From DASSCW01 sp036556695 (GTDB lineage: Bacteria > Chloroflexota > Limnocylindria > QHBO01): a stretch of 64,000 nt of DNA. The DNA lies in assembly GCA_036556695.1 (NCBI GenBank), contig DATBIY010000006.1, forward strand, positions 29,099 through 93,098, written 5' to 3'. This document shows positions 49,373 through 59,437 of the stretch, one piece after another; position 1 is the stretch's first letter, and each line of letters opens with the position of its first letter. A model generated the notes under the pieces. It saw only the letters and a list, made by a program, of their open reading frames with translations. It did not search any database and was not told where the DNA came from. The position numbers and the translations under genes are program-made.

Positions 49373-50262
49373 CGGGACGCGCTGTCTGCGTCTGGCGTGC
49401 CAACCTCGGCCGCTCGGCGTTCAGGCGGCATCCAGCCATGGATCAGCTCGTCGTGGTAGCGAGGCATGCCGCCGGCCCTGGCAATGTCGCGGGGAATGGG
49501 AGCCATCGGTGCCTTGCTCTTCGCCGCCAGGACGTAGTAGGCGCAGACGTCGGTCAGCGGGCAGAGCCCGCAGATCGGACGCGGCGCGCGGCAGGTGTCG
49601 CGGCCATGCCGGATGAGCTCCACGTGGAAGGGGTACATCTCGTCGGGCTGGAGCACCTCCTCCAGCAGGTCGTGGGCGCGCTCCAGCGGTGTGCGCGGCG
49701 GCAGCATGCCCAGGCGGCTGGCCACGCGGTGAACGTGGGTGTCGACCGGCACCGCCGGTCGCCCGAAGCCGAACAGCAGGATGATCGAAGCGGTCTTGCG
49801 GCCGATGCCGGTCAGCGACACCAGCCAGGCCCGCGCCTCCTCGAGCGGCTGCGTCCCCAGGAAGCCCAGGTCCCAGGTGCCATTCGTCGCGGCGTGCACC
49901 TCGGCCAGGATGTGCTGGATGCGCTTCGACTTGGTCGGCGCCAGGCCGCCGGGGCGGATGACGTCCTCCAGCTCGTCCGTCGGCGCGGCCAGCACCTCCT
50001 CCCAGGTGGCGTAGCGGGCGCGGAGCGCGCTGAAGGCTCGGAACGAATTCGTGTCGGCAGTGTTCTGCGACAAGATGGTCAGCACCAGCTCGCTCACCGC
50101 ATCGAGCCGCGGGCCCGCCCAGGTCGGGTGCTCATAGCGCTCCCCCAGCCGATCGAGCACCACGCCGGCCAGCGCGCGGCGCTTCCGACGGTCTGCGGCC
50201 CTCTTCTGCGGGCTTGGACCTCGCCGTCCGCCCCGCTTCTTCCCCTTGGTGGCGGCCGCCAT
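49369..50262 (-). CDS. nth: Endonuclease III-type DNA glycosylase
   Basis: 297 residues, about 85 longer than the usual 211. The helix-hairpin-helix LTGIGRKTASIILLF carries the catalytic lysine and VDTHVHRV the catalytic aspartate. Four cysteines (C-x6-C-x2-C-x5-C in CRAPRPICGLCPLTDVC) hold an iron-sulphur cluster. The N-terminus has a Lys/Arg-rich extension of about 30 residues (KGKKRGGRRGPSPQKRA) and the C-terminus an extra 45 residues. It removes oxidised pyrimidines from DNA. Its ATG overlaps the glycerate kinase stop. Confidence 0.93.
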   Translation of the reverse strand: MAAATKGKKRGGRRGPSPQKRAADRRKRRALAGVVLDRLGERYEHPTWAGPRLDAVSELVLTILSQNTADTNSFRAFSALRARYATWEEVLAAPTDELEDVIRPGGLAPTKSKRIQHILAEVHAATNGTWDLGFLGTQPLEEARAWLVSLTGIGRKTASIILLFGFGRPAVPVDTHVHRVASRLGMLPPRTPLERAHDLLEEVLQPDEMYPFHVELIRHGRDTCRAPRPICGLCPLTDVCAYYVLAAKSKAPMAPIPRDIARAGGMPRYHDELIHGWMPPERRAAEVGTPDADSASR

Positions 50263-51443
50263 CAGCCGGAGCGCTCCGCCAGCCCGATCCCCAGCTCCAG
50301 GGTCCGCGCAACCCGCTCCGCGGCGTTGGCCAGCAGCCGCTCCGTGTCCTGCATGGCCTCATCCAGCGCCATGGGCCTGTCGCCGATGGGCTGCACCACC
50401 GCGAATGTGCCCGACGCATCGAGCGCGGCGGCTCCCGGGCCCAGCGCGCCACACAGCAGGATCACCGGCGAGTTCCGGCTGCGCGCCAGGCGGGCCACGC
50501 CCATGGCCGCCTTGCCGGACAGCGTCTGCTCGTCGGCGCGTCCCTCGCCGGTGATCACCAGGTCGGCCGATTCGAGCGCGTCGGCCAGGCCCACCAGCTC
50601 GGCCACGACCTCTACCCCGGGACGGACCTGCGCGCTGGTGAAGCCCAGCAACCCGGCCGTCGTGCCCCCGGCCGCGCCAGCGCCGGGGATGTCGGCCACG
50701 AAGCGGCCCTTGGCCGTCTCGATGGCCCCGCCCCACGCCGCCAGCGCGGCTTCCAGCTCCTCGACGGCTGCCGGGTCGGCGCCCTTCTGCGGCCCGTAGG
50801 TGGCTGCCGCACCGCTGGGCCCACACAGCAGGTTGGTCACGTCCGAGGCGATCGTCAGCCTCACTTCGGCCAGCCGTGGATCCAGTCCATCGGCTTCGAC
50901 CTTCGCCAGCCCGGCGAGTGCCGCGCCACCCGGCTCCAATACCCGTCCCGCCGAATCGAGCAGCCGCAAACCCAGCGCCGCCAGCAGGCCGCTGCCACCG
51001 TCGGTTGTGGCGCTGCCGCCCAAGCCCAGCGTGATCTCCGTGGCACCGGCGTCCAAAGCGGCGCGCAGCAGATCCCCCGTCCCGCGGGTCGAGGCACGGC
51101 GCGCTGCGTCCGGGGTGCGCTCCTGGTGCGCCAGGCGGGACAGCCCGGAGGCCGCCGCCATCTCGATGAACGCGGTGCCGCCGCCCAGCTCCAGCCAGTC
51201 AGCCTCGATCGGACGGCCCAGCGGGTCGATGGTGCTCACCGTCCGCCGCTGCGCCCGCTCGCCGAGGGCCGCCTCCAGGGAGGCCAGCGTGCCCTCGCCG
51301 CCATCGGCCATGGGAGTCAGCCGGATCTCGTCCTGGGACCGGGCGCGTGACCACCCGGCGGCGATCGCCCGCGCCACGCCGACGGAGTCCAGCGACCCGC
51401 CGAACGAGTCGGGGGCGATGACCAGGCGGAGGGGGTCAGTCAC
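50262..51443 (-). CDS. Glycerate kinase (GlxK/GarK family)
   Basis: 393 residues from GTG 51443. It phosphorylates glycerate. Family features are IAPDSFGGSLDSVGVARAIAAGW at the N-terminus, LTPMADGGEGTLAS near 42, and GLGGSATTDGGSGLLAALG near 142-160. The start is supported by a TATCAT hexamer 6 nt upstream. It leads an operon with nth and the LCP gene. It lies next to the GpgS fusion, whose acceptor is 3-phosphoglycerate, so it may recycle glycerate released from glucosylglycerate; that link is inference. Whether the product is 2- or 3-phosphoglycerate cannot be told. Confidence 0.92.
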   Translation of the reverse strand: MTDPLRLVIAPDSFGGSLDSVGVARAIAAGWSRARSQDEIRLTPMADGGEGTLASLEAALGERAQRRTVSTIDPLGRPIEADWLELGGGTAFIEMAAASGLSRLAHQERTPDAARRASTRGTGDLLRAALDAGATEITLGLGGSATTDGGSGLLAALGLRLLDSAGRVLEPGGAALAGLAKVEADGLDPRLAEVRLTIASDVTNLLCGPSGAAATYGPQKGADPAAVEELEAALAAWGGAIETAKGRFVADIPGAGAAGGTTAGLLGFTSAQVRPGVEVVAELVGLADALESADLVITGEGRADEQTLSGKAAMGVARLARSRNSPVILLCGALGPGAAALDASGTFAVVQPIGDRPMALDEAMQDTERLLANAAERVARTLELGIGLAERSG

Positions 51444-51449
51444 CCGTCG

Positions 51450-51455
51450 ATGATA
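51450..51455 (-). promoter_or_regulatory. -10 element TATCAT of the glycerate kinase operon
   Basis: TATCAT lies 6 nt before the GTG at 51443, within the 53-nt gap after the GpgS fusion gene, so this operon has a separate leaderless-type promoter. Confidence 0.55.
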
Positions 51456-51496
51456 GTGGTGCTCGGCGGCTTGGCCGTGAGGTCCGTATCGGCGAG

Positions 51497-53448
<1,952 letters not shown>

Positions 53449-53449
<1 letters not shown>

Positions 53450-54765
53450 CAGCCCGGCCGCTCCCCGGCGGCGCGCATCTCCTTCCAGCGCGTCACCAGG
53501 TACGGCTTCAGCTCCTCGAACTCGCGCGCCTGGGAGTCGATGACGCGCTCCGCCTGGTCCGTGGTCATCTCCAGCGTCTCGCCGATGAAGCCGGCTGTGC
53601 GAGCGAAGTACAGCGGCGTCAGCGCGGCCAACAGCTGCTCACGATCGGCTCCGGGGCGGTGGAAGGCGACCATGGTGTCGTACAGGCAGCGGATCCACAG
53701 CTCGGCCGGGAAGTGGAAGGCAGGCGGCTCTGGCGGGATCTCCAGGGTCATGACCCGCTCCAGCTGCTCCGGGGCCAGCATCCCGTCCCACACCTGGCGC
53801 TGCGCCAGCCGGGCGGTGTCGAAGTTGTCGATCAGCTTGGCGTGGTTGACGTCGATCATCTCCGGGGCGATGACCCGCTCGAATCCGTACTCCGGGATGG
53901 GGTGCGAGCCGCGGACCCGGAGCCATCGGTCCTCGTAGACCGCGGCCAGCCGGAAGAGCGTGCCGACCACCTGCCGAAACATCGGCCCAAGGTCGGAGGC
54001 TGGATCCTTGGCGTCGTGGATCTTTGCGCCCAGGCGTGCCTGGCAGACGGCGAAGCCCTCGTTGATGGCCGAGTGCGTCATCCAGATGTCGATCCCGAAG
54101 CGCGCCGTGAGCTCGTCGAAGGTGTCCAGCTCCAGGTAGCGCTCCACCAGGTCGCCCGATACCGCGAACTCACCACCGATGGGCTGCCGAATCCGCGCCC
54201 CGTACAGCGCCCGGGTCAGCGGGTAGGCGATGTTGTTGGTGATGGTGCCGTCGTACTTGAAGCGCGCGTACATGGGCGCCACGAAGTCGTAGCCGCCCTT
54301 GAGGATCGGCCCGGCCAGCAGCTCGATCCACTCCGGCGCGATGCTGCGCAGGTCGGAGTCGACCATCACGAAGGCCTTGACCTTCAGCTCGCGCGCCACC
54401 TCGAACAGGGCGCGCACCGCGGTGCCCTTCCCGCTGATGCCCTGGTAGGTGAAGCTGATGCGCTGCAGCTTGTGGCGCGGGCTGACCAGGATGATCTTCT
54501 CGATGTAGTCCGGGCTCTCGGTGCTGACCGCCACCCGGGGCGTGTCATCCGGTGAGCCGCCGTCGCTGTTGACCATGATCGGCTTGAGATCCGGGAAGTA
54601 CTGGACCATGCCTGCGGTGGCAGCGCGCACGACGTAACCGATGGTCTCCGCGTTGCCGAAGCTGGGGATGCCGACCATCAGGTCGGCGCTTCCCACGCGC
54701 CGGACCTCGGCCAGCCCCTTGGCGTCGAGCGCCGATTCCGGCGGAGCTGGCGAGGTGGTCGTCAC
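53449..54765 (-). CDS. GT-A glycosyltransferase resembling mannosylglycerate synthase
   Basis: 438 residues from GTG 54765, chosen for AGGAGG 7 nt upstream. The fold begins LMVGIPSFGNAETIGYVV near residue 29. GISGKGTAVRALF near 107, the metal site VMVDSDLRSIAPEWIELL near 129, IRQPIGGEFAVSGDL near 189 and FGIDIWMTHSAINEG near 218 follow. These segments recall the GT78 mannosylglycerate synthase. The next gene, one base overlapping, encodes GpgS, so a two-sugar glycerate solute such as mannosylglucosylglycerate is plausible. The donor and acceptor are inferred. Confidence 0.82.
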
Positions 54766-54865
54766 CGGCTTGCCTCCTGGAGCATCGAGCGTGGGGTTCG
54801 GGCTCGGGAAGGAAGCGTAGCACCGCCAGTGCCCCACGGTCCGCCGCGCGGCCAGGTGCCGTGAC

Positions 54866-55591
54866 TCAGTCGTGGGACCGGGATTGCTCCGCTGGCTCGG
54901 ACTCGTCCTCGATGTGCACTCGCCGCTTCGGCCGCACGCCGAAGAGCCGCTGCACGGGCGAGGGGCCGCGCACCTCGGCGGTGGAGATCTGCAGCCAGTC
55001 CTCGCACACCTCGCCGGGGCGGTAGCGCGAGTTCACGTGCTTGGCGATGTAGTGCTCGAAGCCGGCGGCCCGCCAGCCGAGCAGCCAGTTGGCGAGGGGC
55101 AGCCGCACCGCCGGGCTGATGCGCACCCGCACGTCCTCGGCCACCACCGAGGTCAGCAGCCGGCGTCGTTCCAGGTACGGGATGTCGTGCAGCGGCTGGC
55201 CGTCCAGCTCCACCAGGTCGACCGCCACGAAGGCGCGGCGCGGCTCGTTCTCGATGGGATCGGGCAGCTCCTCGGCCAGCCCTTCCTCGGCGATCGCATC
55301 GGCCAGGTGGCGCGCGGCGCTCCCCTCGCCGACGAACGGCATGTTGGTCCACACGCCGTCGATGAGCGCCTCGTCGGCATCGAGCGCCGGCTCGAGCACC
55401 TCGGCCGCCTCGCGCAGCTCATCGGCCACCGGTTCGCCGGTCGCGTCGGTGACCGTCACCCGGCCGTCGCGCAGGCGGGCCATCAGGCGCTCGCCCTTCC
55501 AGGCAGGCTCGAACATCCACTCGGTGCTTTGCACGACGGCGTCGGATGGCGTGGCGCGCTGCGGCAGGTCGGTCGCGTCGGGGGCTGTCAT
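54866..55591 (-). CDS. Second DNA ligase-like protein without the motif I lysine
   Basis: 241 residues. The order of segments again follows an ATP-dependent ligase adenylation domain: MFEPAWKGERLMARLRDG near residue 26 (normally EPKWDGYR), ALIDGVW near 77, FVAVDLVELDGQPLHDIPYL near 120, HYIAKHVNSRYRPGEVCEDW near 179 and LQIST. The motif I lysine is alanine and the motif V lysine is glutamine, though a lysine in IAKH remains. The C-terminus is charged (RPKRRVHIEDESE). It differs from the Ku-linked paralogue and has no Ku gene nearby. Nucleotide transfer is unlikely. Confidence 0.68.
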   Translation of the reverse strand: MTAPDATDLPQRATPSDAVVQSTEWMFEPAWKGERLMARLRDGRVTVTDATGEPVADELREAAEVLEPALDADEALIDGVWTNMPFVGEGSAARHLADAIAEEGLAEELPDPIENEPRRAFVAVDLVELDGQPLHDIPYLERRRLLTSVVAEDVRVRISPAVRLPLANWLLGWRAAGFEHYIAKHVNSRYRPGEVCEDWLQISTAEVRGPSPVQRLFGVRPKRRVHIEDESEPAEQSRSHD

Positions 55592-55601
55592 CGTCCGCAG
55601 T

Positions 55602-55683
55602 AAGGTACCGCCCTCGCGCGCTGGGCGTTCAAGCCCGGCCCGATATGACCGGGCAGTTATGGGAACGACGCGATCGGCGTCAA
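55602..55683 (-). promoter_or_regulatory. Candidate promoters of the second ligase-like gene
   Basis: TACCTT (55607-55602) lies 10 nt before the ATG. A more distant TTGACG (55683-55678), 17 nt, ATAACT (55660-55655) pair is also present. The gap 55592-55795 holds nothing else I recognise. Confidence 0.4.
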
Positions 55684-55795
55684 ATCTGCGCGATCCATCA
55701 CCCGGGGTCTTCGGAACGGCAGGTTTCGGCTCGAAACGGTCATTTTCATGACTGGTGGGTTATACGACCGGTGCGAAGCGGCCGCGGCACAGGGC

Positions 55796-57088
55796 TCAGC
55801 CAGGGCCGTAGAGGTCCAGCTGCCCCTCTTCGACCTCGGCGCCGACCTCGGTGCGGATCTGCTCCCAGGCATCCAGGTCCCACTCACCCACGAAGGTGAT
55901 GGCCGTCCCCTCCTTGCCGGCGCGTCCGGTGCGGCCGATGCGGTGGACGTAGGTGTCGGCGTCCTCGGGGATGTCGTAGGACAGGACGTAGGGCAGGTCG
56001 GTGATGTCCAGCCCGCGGCTGGCGACGTTGGTGGCCACCAGAAACTGGATCCGCCCAGCCTTGAAGTCGGCCAGGGTGCGGGTCCGCTCGCGCTGGCTCA
56101 TGCCGCCGTGCAGGGCCGCCACGTTCTTGCCGCGGCGCTTCAGGGTCAGGGCCAGGCGGTCGACGCCGATCTGAGTGTGACGGAAGACCAGGAGCCGATC
56201 GAACCCGAACTGCTCGGTCAGCTCGACCAGGGCGCGCACCTTGTCCTGCTCGGCCACGAAGTAGACCAGCTGGCGCACGGTCTCGACCGTCTTGGTCTCG
56301 GGCTTGACCACGATGTGCTCGGCGTTGCGGTCCATGAACCGATCGCAGATGCGCAGGATGGCGTAGGGCATCGTCGCGCTGAACAGGGCCGTCTGGCGGT
56401 TGCGCGGGCAGCGGGCCAGGATCGTCTCCACGTCGACGATGAAGCCCATGTCCAGCATGCGGTCGGCCTCGTCCAGGATCACGGTGTTCACCCGGTCGAG
56501 GCGCAGCTCACCGCGGCGGATCAGGTCCAGCACCCGTCCCGGGGTGCCGACCACCACCGGCGTCCCCTTCTTCAGTGCGGTGATCTGGCGATCCATGCTC
56601 GAGCCGCCGTAAATGGCCACTGCGCCGACGTTGCGGAAGACGCCGATGCGCCGGATCTCCTCGGTGACCTGCACGCACAGCTCGCGCGTCGGGGTCAGGA
56701 TCAGCGCCTGCACGTGGCGGGCAGACGGGTCTACCTTCTCGACGATGGGAATGCCGAAGGCCGCGGTCTTCCCGGTACCGGTCTGCGCCTGGCCGATGAG
56801 GTCCTCGCCCGCGCGCAGCGGTCCGATGGCGCGCGCCTGCACCTCGGTGGGCTGGGTAAAGCCCATTTTTTCGATGGCGCGGGCGATGGTGGGCGGCAGC
56901 TCGATGTCGCCGAAGCGGTAGCTCTTCTGGGCCGCCAGCACGGCGGCGAGCAGTGGCGATTCCTCGGGGGATTCCTCGGGCTGCGTGGCGGTGGCGGCGA
57001 CGGCCGCCTGGCCGTTGGTGGCCGGCGCGCGGCGCCGGGTTCGAGAGCGGCGCGGCGCCGGCCGGGCGTCGATTTCTGGCAAATGCAT
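55796..57088 (-). CDS. DEAD-box RNA helicase
   Basis: 430 residues from ATG 57088. Basic, Ala-rich N-terminal 50 residues precede the helicase core. The Q-motif region is GFTQPTEVQARAI, motif I AQTGTGKTAAF, Ia PTRELCV, Ib GTPGRVLDLI, II ILDEADRMLD, III FSATMPY, IV LLVFRHTQIG, V ATNVASRGLDI and VI YVHRIGRTGRAG. It unwinds RNA in ribosome assembly or RNA decay. There is no long C-terminal RNA-binding tail. A TAGGAT hexamer lies 17 nt before the ATG, divergent to the ZIP gene. Confidence 0.95.
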   Translation of the reverse strand: MHLPEIDARPAPRRSRTRRRAPATNGQAAVAATATQPEESPEESPLLAAVLAAQKSYRFGDIELPPTIARAIEKMGFTQPTEVQARAIGPLRAGEDLIGQAQTGTGKTAAFGIPIVEKVDPSARHVQALILTPTRELCVQVTEEIRRIGVFRNVGAVAIYGGSSMDRQITALKKGTPVVVGTPGRVLDLIRRGELRLDRVNTVILDEADRMLDMGFIVDVETILARCPRNRQTALFSATMPYAILRICDRFMDRNAEHIVVKPETKTVETVRQLVYFVAEQDKVRALVELTEQFGFDRLLVFRHTQIGVDRLALTLKRRGKNVAALHGGMSQRERTRTLADFKAGRIQFLVATNVASRGLDITDLPYVLSYDIPEDADTYVHRIGRTGRAGKEGTAITFVGEWDLDAWEQIRTEVGAEVEEGQLDLYGPG

Positions 57089-57105
57089 CCTCGTTTCTGC
57101 CGCGG

Positions 57106-57111
57106 ATCCTA
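57106..57111 (-). promoter_or_regulatory. -10 element TAGGAT of the DEAD-box helicase
   Basis: TAGGAT lies 17 nt before the helicase ATG at 57088, in the 68-nt divergent gap. Confidence 0.4.
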
Positions 57112-57140
57112 GCACGCCAGTGGCCGTCTTGACACCGAAT

Positions 57141-57155
57141 TGATACTAAGTCTCA
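57141..57155 (+). promoter_or_regulatory. 7-1-7 inverted repeat: candidate Fur-family operator overlapping the ZIP -10
   Basis: TGATACT-A-AGTCTCA is an inverted repeat with six of seven base pairs, the 7-1-7 form used by Fur-family repressors. It ends one base before the ATG at 57157 and covers a GATACT hexamer that would serve as -10. The Fur-family gene lies next in the operon, so self-regulation by metal is likely. Confidence 0.55.
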
Positions 57156-57156
57156 C

Positions 57157-57912
57157 ATGGAGTGGGTCGCCGTCTTCGTCGCTGCCGGCGCCTTCGCATC
57201 GGCCCTGGCCGGCGGGGCGGTGGCCATTCGCGCCGCGCGTTCGGTGGGCGCGATCATCGCCATCGGTGCCGGCATCCGCATCGGCGCTGCCTTCTTCGAC
57301 CTGATCCCGGAGTCGATCGAGGGCCTGGGTGGCTCGCTCGACCTGGCGATGGTGTTCACCGCCATCGGCTTCCTGGCGTTCTACGCCGTGGAGAAGCTGA
57401 CCACCCTGCACGTCGGCCACGAGACGGCCACCGAGATCGACCACGCGGCGCCGAGCCACGAGCACCTGGGAATCATCGGTGCCAGCGGCATGAGCCTGCA
57501 CTCGTTCCTGGACGGCGTGGCGCTGGCCACCGGCCTGCAGGTCGGCGGCGGGCTGGGGCTAGTCATCGCGGTGGTGATCATCGTGCACCGCTTCAGCGAC
57601 GGGATCGGGGTGGTGAGCTTCCTGGTGGCCAGCCGCCATCCGTTGTCGGCGACCTGGCGCTGGGTCACGGTCGTGGCGGTCGCGCCGCTGCTGGGCGTGC
57701 TGCTGGGGCTGATCCTCCCCATCCCGGAGCAGGTGCTGGCCGGCATGCTGGCCGTGTTCGCCGGCTTCTTCCTGTATATCGGCGCGGCCGAGCTGCTGCC
57801 TGAGGCGCACCGCTCCGACCGCTCGCGGATGATCGTGGTCGCCACGCTGAGCGGCGTGGTGGGCATCTACCTGCTGTCGTGGTGGGCCGGCGTGGTCGGA
57901 GCCACGCTGTGA
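57157..57912 (+). CDS. ZIP family metal transporter
   Basis: 251 residues with about eight membrane helices. Helix IV holds SLHSFLDGVALATGL near residue 110 and helix V VVIIVHRFSDGIGVV near 142, the metal-binding H-x-x-x-D/H-R-x-x-D residues of ZIP proteins. A histidine-containing loop (HVGHETATEIDH...HEH near 86-106) lies before. ZIP proteins carry zinc or other divalent metals into the cytoplasm. The Fur-family gene follows with a GTGA overlap, and a 7-1-7 inverted repeat covers the promoter. Confidence 0.88.
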   Translation: MEWVAVFVAAGAFASALAGGAVAIRAARSVGAIIAIGAGIRIGAAFFDLIPESIEGLGGSLDLAMVFTAIGFLAFYAVEKLTTLHVGHETATEIDHAAPSHEHLGIIGASGMSLHSFLDGVALATGLQVGGGLGLVIAVVIIVHRFSDGIGVVSFLVASRHPLSATWRWVTVVAVAPLLGVLLGLILPIPEQVLAGMLAVFAGFFLYIGAAELLPEAHRSDRSRMIVVATLSGVVGIYLLSWWAGVVGATL

Positions 57913-58340
57913 GCCGTCTCACGCCCGCCGAGCTGCGCGAGCGGCTGGCGGCGGGTGGTCAGCGCATCACTCCGCAGCGCGTGTTGGTGGCCGAGGTGCT
58001 GGCCGCCGCCCGGCGGCAGCTGACCGCCGAGGAACTGTGGCACCGGGTGCGGCGCCGCAGCCCGCGGCTGGGACGCGCCACCGTGTTCCGCACCGTCGAG
58101 ACGCTGGTCGACGCCGGCGTGGCGCGCCGCTTCGAGCTGGACAACCACGTCTATGGCTACGCCGCCTGCGAGCCGGGGCACCACCATCACCTGGCCTGCA
58201 GCCAGTGCGGACGGGTCGAGGAGATCGACGAGCGCTACGTAGAGCCGGTGGCGATGCGGGTGGAGGCCGATACCGGCTTCGTCATCGACGACGCGCGGCT
58301 GGACTTCTACGGGCGGTGCGCCGCCTGCGCCGCCGGCTGA
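57909..58340 (+). CDS. Fur-family metalloregulator (Zur-like)
   Basis: 143 residues from GTG 57909, which overlaps the ZIP stop. The winged helix has GQRITPQRVLVAEVL near residue 17 and GRATVFRTVETLVDAGVARR near 54. The metal sites are in ACEPGHHHHLACSQCG near 84-99 and YGRCAACAAG at the end, giving two CxxC pairs for structural zinc. Coupling to a ZIP transporter favours a zinc sensor (Zur), but Fur and Mur cannot be excluded. Its last 34 nt overlap the convergent galE gene. Confidence 0.9.
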   Translation: MSRLTPAELRERLAAGGQRITPQRVLVAEVLAAARRQLTAEELWHRVRRRSPRLGRATVFRTVETLVDAGVARRFELDNHVYGYAACEPGHHHHLACSQCGRVEEIDERYVEPVAMRVEADTGFVIDDARLDFYGRCAACAAG

Positions 58341-59416
58341 GCGACCCGCTCCTCCGCCATCGCCTCGGCGGCGGCGGTACGCGTCATCTCGCCGTTCTTC
58401 GAGGCACGTGAATCGCCCGATCGCCTGCCGCCGTCGTGGTAGCCATCCGTGTGGGCCTGCCGCCATGCCCAGGCGTCGCTCAGCATCTCCTCCAGCTTGC
58501 TGTGCTGTGGATGCCAGCCCAGCTCTCGGCGTGCGCGGCGTGAACTGGCTACCAGCACCGGCGGGTCGCCGCTGCGTCGCTTCAGGACGCGCGCCGGGAT
58601 GGCGCGGCCGGTGACCTTGCGCGCCGCCTCAACGACCTCGCGCACGCTGAAGCCCGCCGCCGAGCCCAGGTTGTAGACCTCGAGCGACGGGTCGCCCTCG
58701 CCGGTGGCCTCGAGCGCCAGCAGGTGCGCCGCCGCCAGGTCGCGGACGTGGACGAAGTCACGGATGCAGGTGCCGTCGGGGGTCGGGTAATCCTGGCCGA
58801 AGATCTGGACGTGGCTGGCCTCGCCGCGTGCCACGCGCAGCACCAGCGGGATCAAGTGGGTCTCGGGCCGATGATCCTCGCCGTTGCGCTCGGTGGCGCC
58901 GGCGACGTTGAAGTAGCGCAGGCTGATGGCCCGGAAGTCGTGGCCGGCGGCGAACCAGCGCATCGCGCCCTCGAACGCCAGCTTGGTGGCGCCGTAGGGG
59001 TTGATGGGCTCGGTGCGGTCCGCCTCGGCGATGGGCACGCGCCGCGGCTCGCCGTAGACGGCGGCGCTGGAGGAGTAGACCAGCCGGGTTACGCCGGCCG
59101 TGCGCATCGCCTCGAGCATGGCCACGCCACCGGAGACGTTGTGGCGGTAGTAGAGCGCCGGGTCGGCCATGCTCTCGGCGACCAGCGACTTGGCCGCGCA
59201 GTGCAGCACCGCGTCGATGCGCTCGTCGCGCAGCAGCGCCTCCAGCCGGGTGCGGTCCTGGATTGATCCCCGCACCAGCCGAGCGGGCGGCACCACGGCG
59301 TCGGCGTGGCCGGTCGACAGGTCGTCATAGACCACGACCTCGTGGCCGGCCTCGAGAAAGCCCTCCACGCTGGTCGAGCCCACGTAGCCGGCGCCGCCGA
59401 CGACCAGGATGCGCAA
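58307..59416 (-). CDS. galE: UDP-glucose 4-epimerase
   Basis: 369 residues from a TTG at 59416, with GGAGG 5 nt upstream. It interconverts UDP-glucose and UDP-galactose. The NAD-binding start is VVGGAGYVGSTSVEGF near residue 5, the catalytic Ser/Tyr/Lys set is in SSSAAVYGEP near 116 and PYGATKLAFEG near 140, and DGTCIRDFVHVRDLAAAH near 216 is diagnostic. A 40-residue polar C-terminal extension (DGYHDGGRRSGDSRASK) is unusual and partly overlaps the opposing Fur gene. It is the last gene of HNH-cca-DeoC-like-galE; galU at 32.5 kb supplies its substrate. Confidence 0.94.
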   Translation of the reverse strand: MRILVVGGAGYVGSTSVEGFLEAGHEVVVYDDLSTGHADAVVPPARLVRGSIQDRTRLEALLRDERIDAVLHCAAKSLVAESMADPALYYRHNVSGGVAMLEAMRTAGVTRLVYSSSAAVYGEPRRVPIAEADRTEPINPYGATKLAFEGAMRWFAAGHDFRAISLRYFNVAGATERNGEDHRPETHLIPLVLRVARGEASHVQIFGQDYPTPDGTCIRDFVHVRDLAAAHLLALEATGEGDPSLEVYNLGSAAGFSVREVVEAARKVTGRAIPARVLKRRSGDPPVLVASSRRARRELGWHPQHSKLEEMLSDAWAWRQAHTDGYHDGGRRSGDSRASKNGEMTRTAAAEAMAEERVAQPAAQAAHRP

Positions 59417-59437
59417 TGCGGCCTCCTTCGTCCGGGG

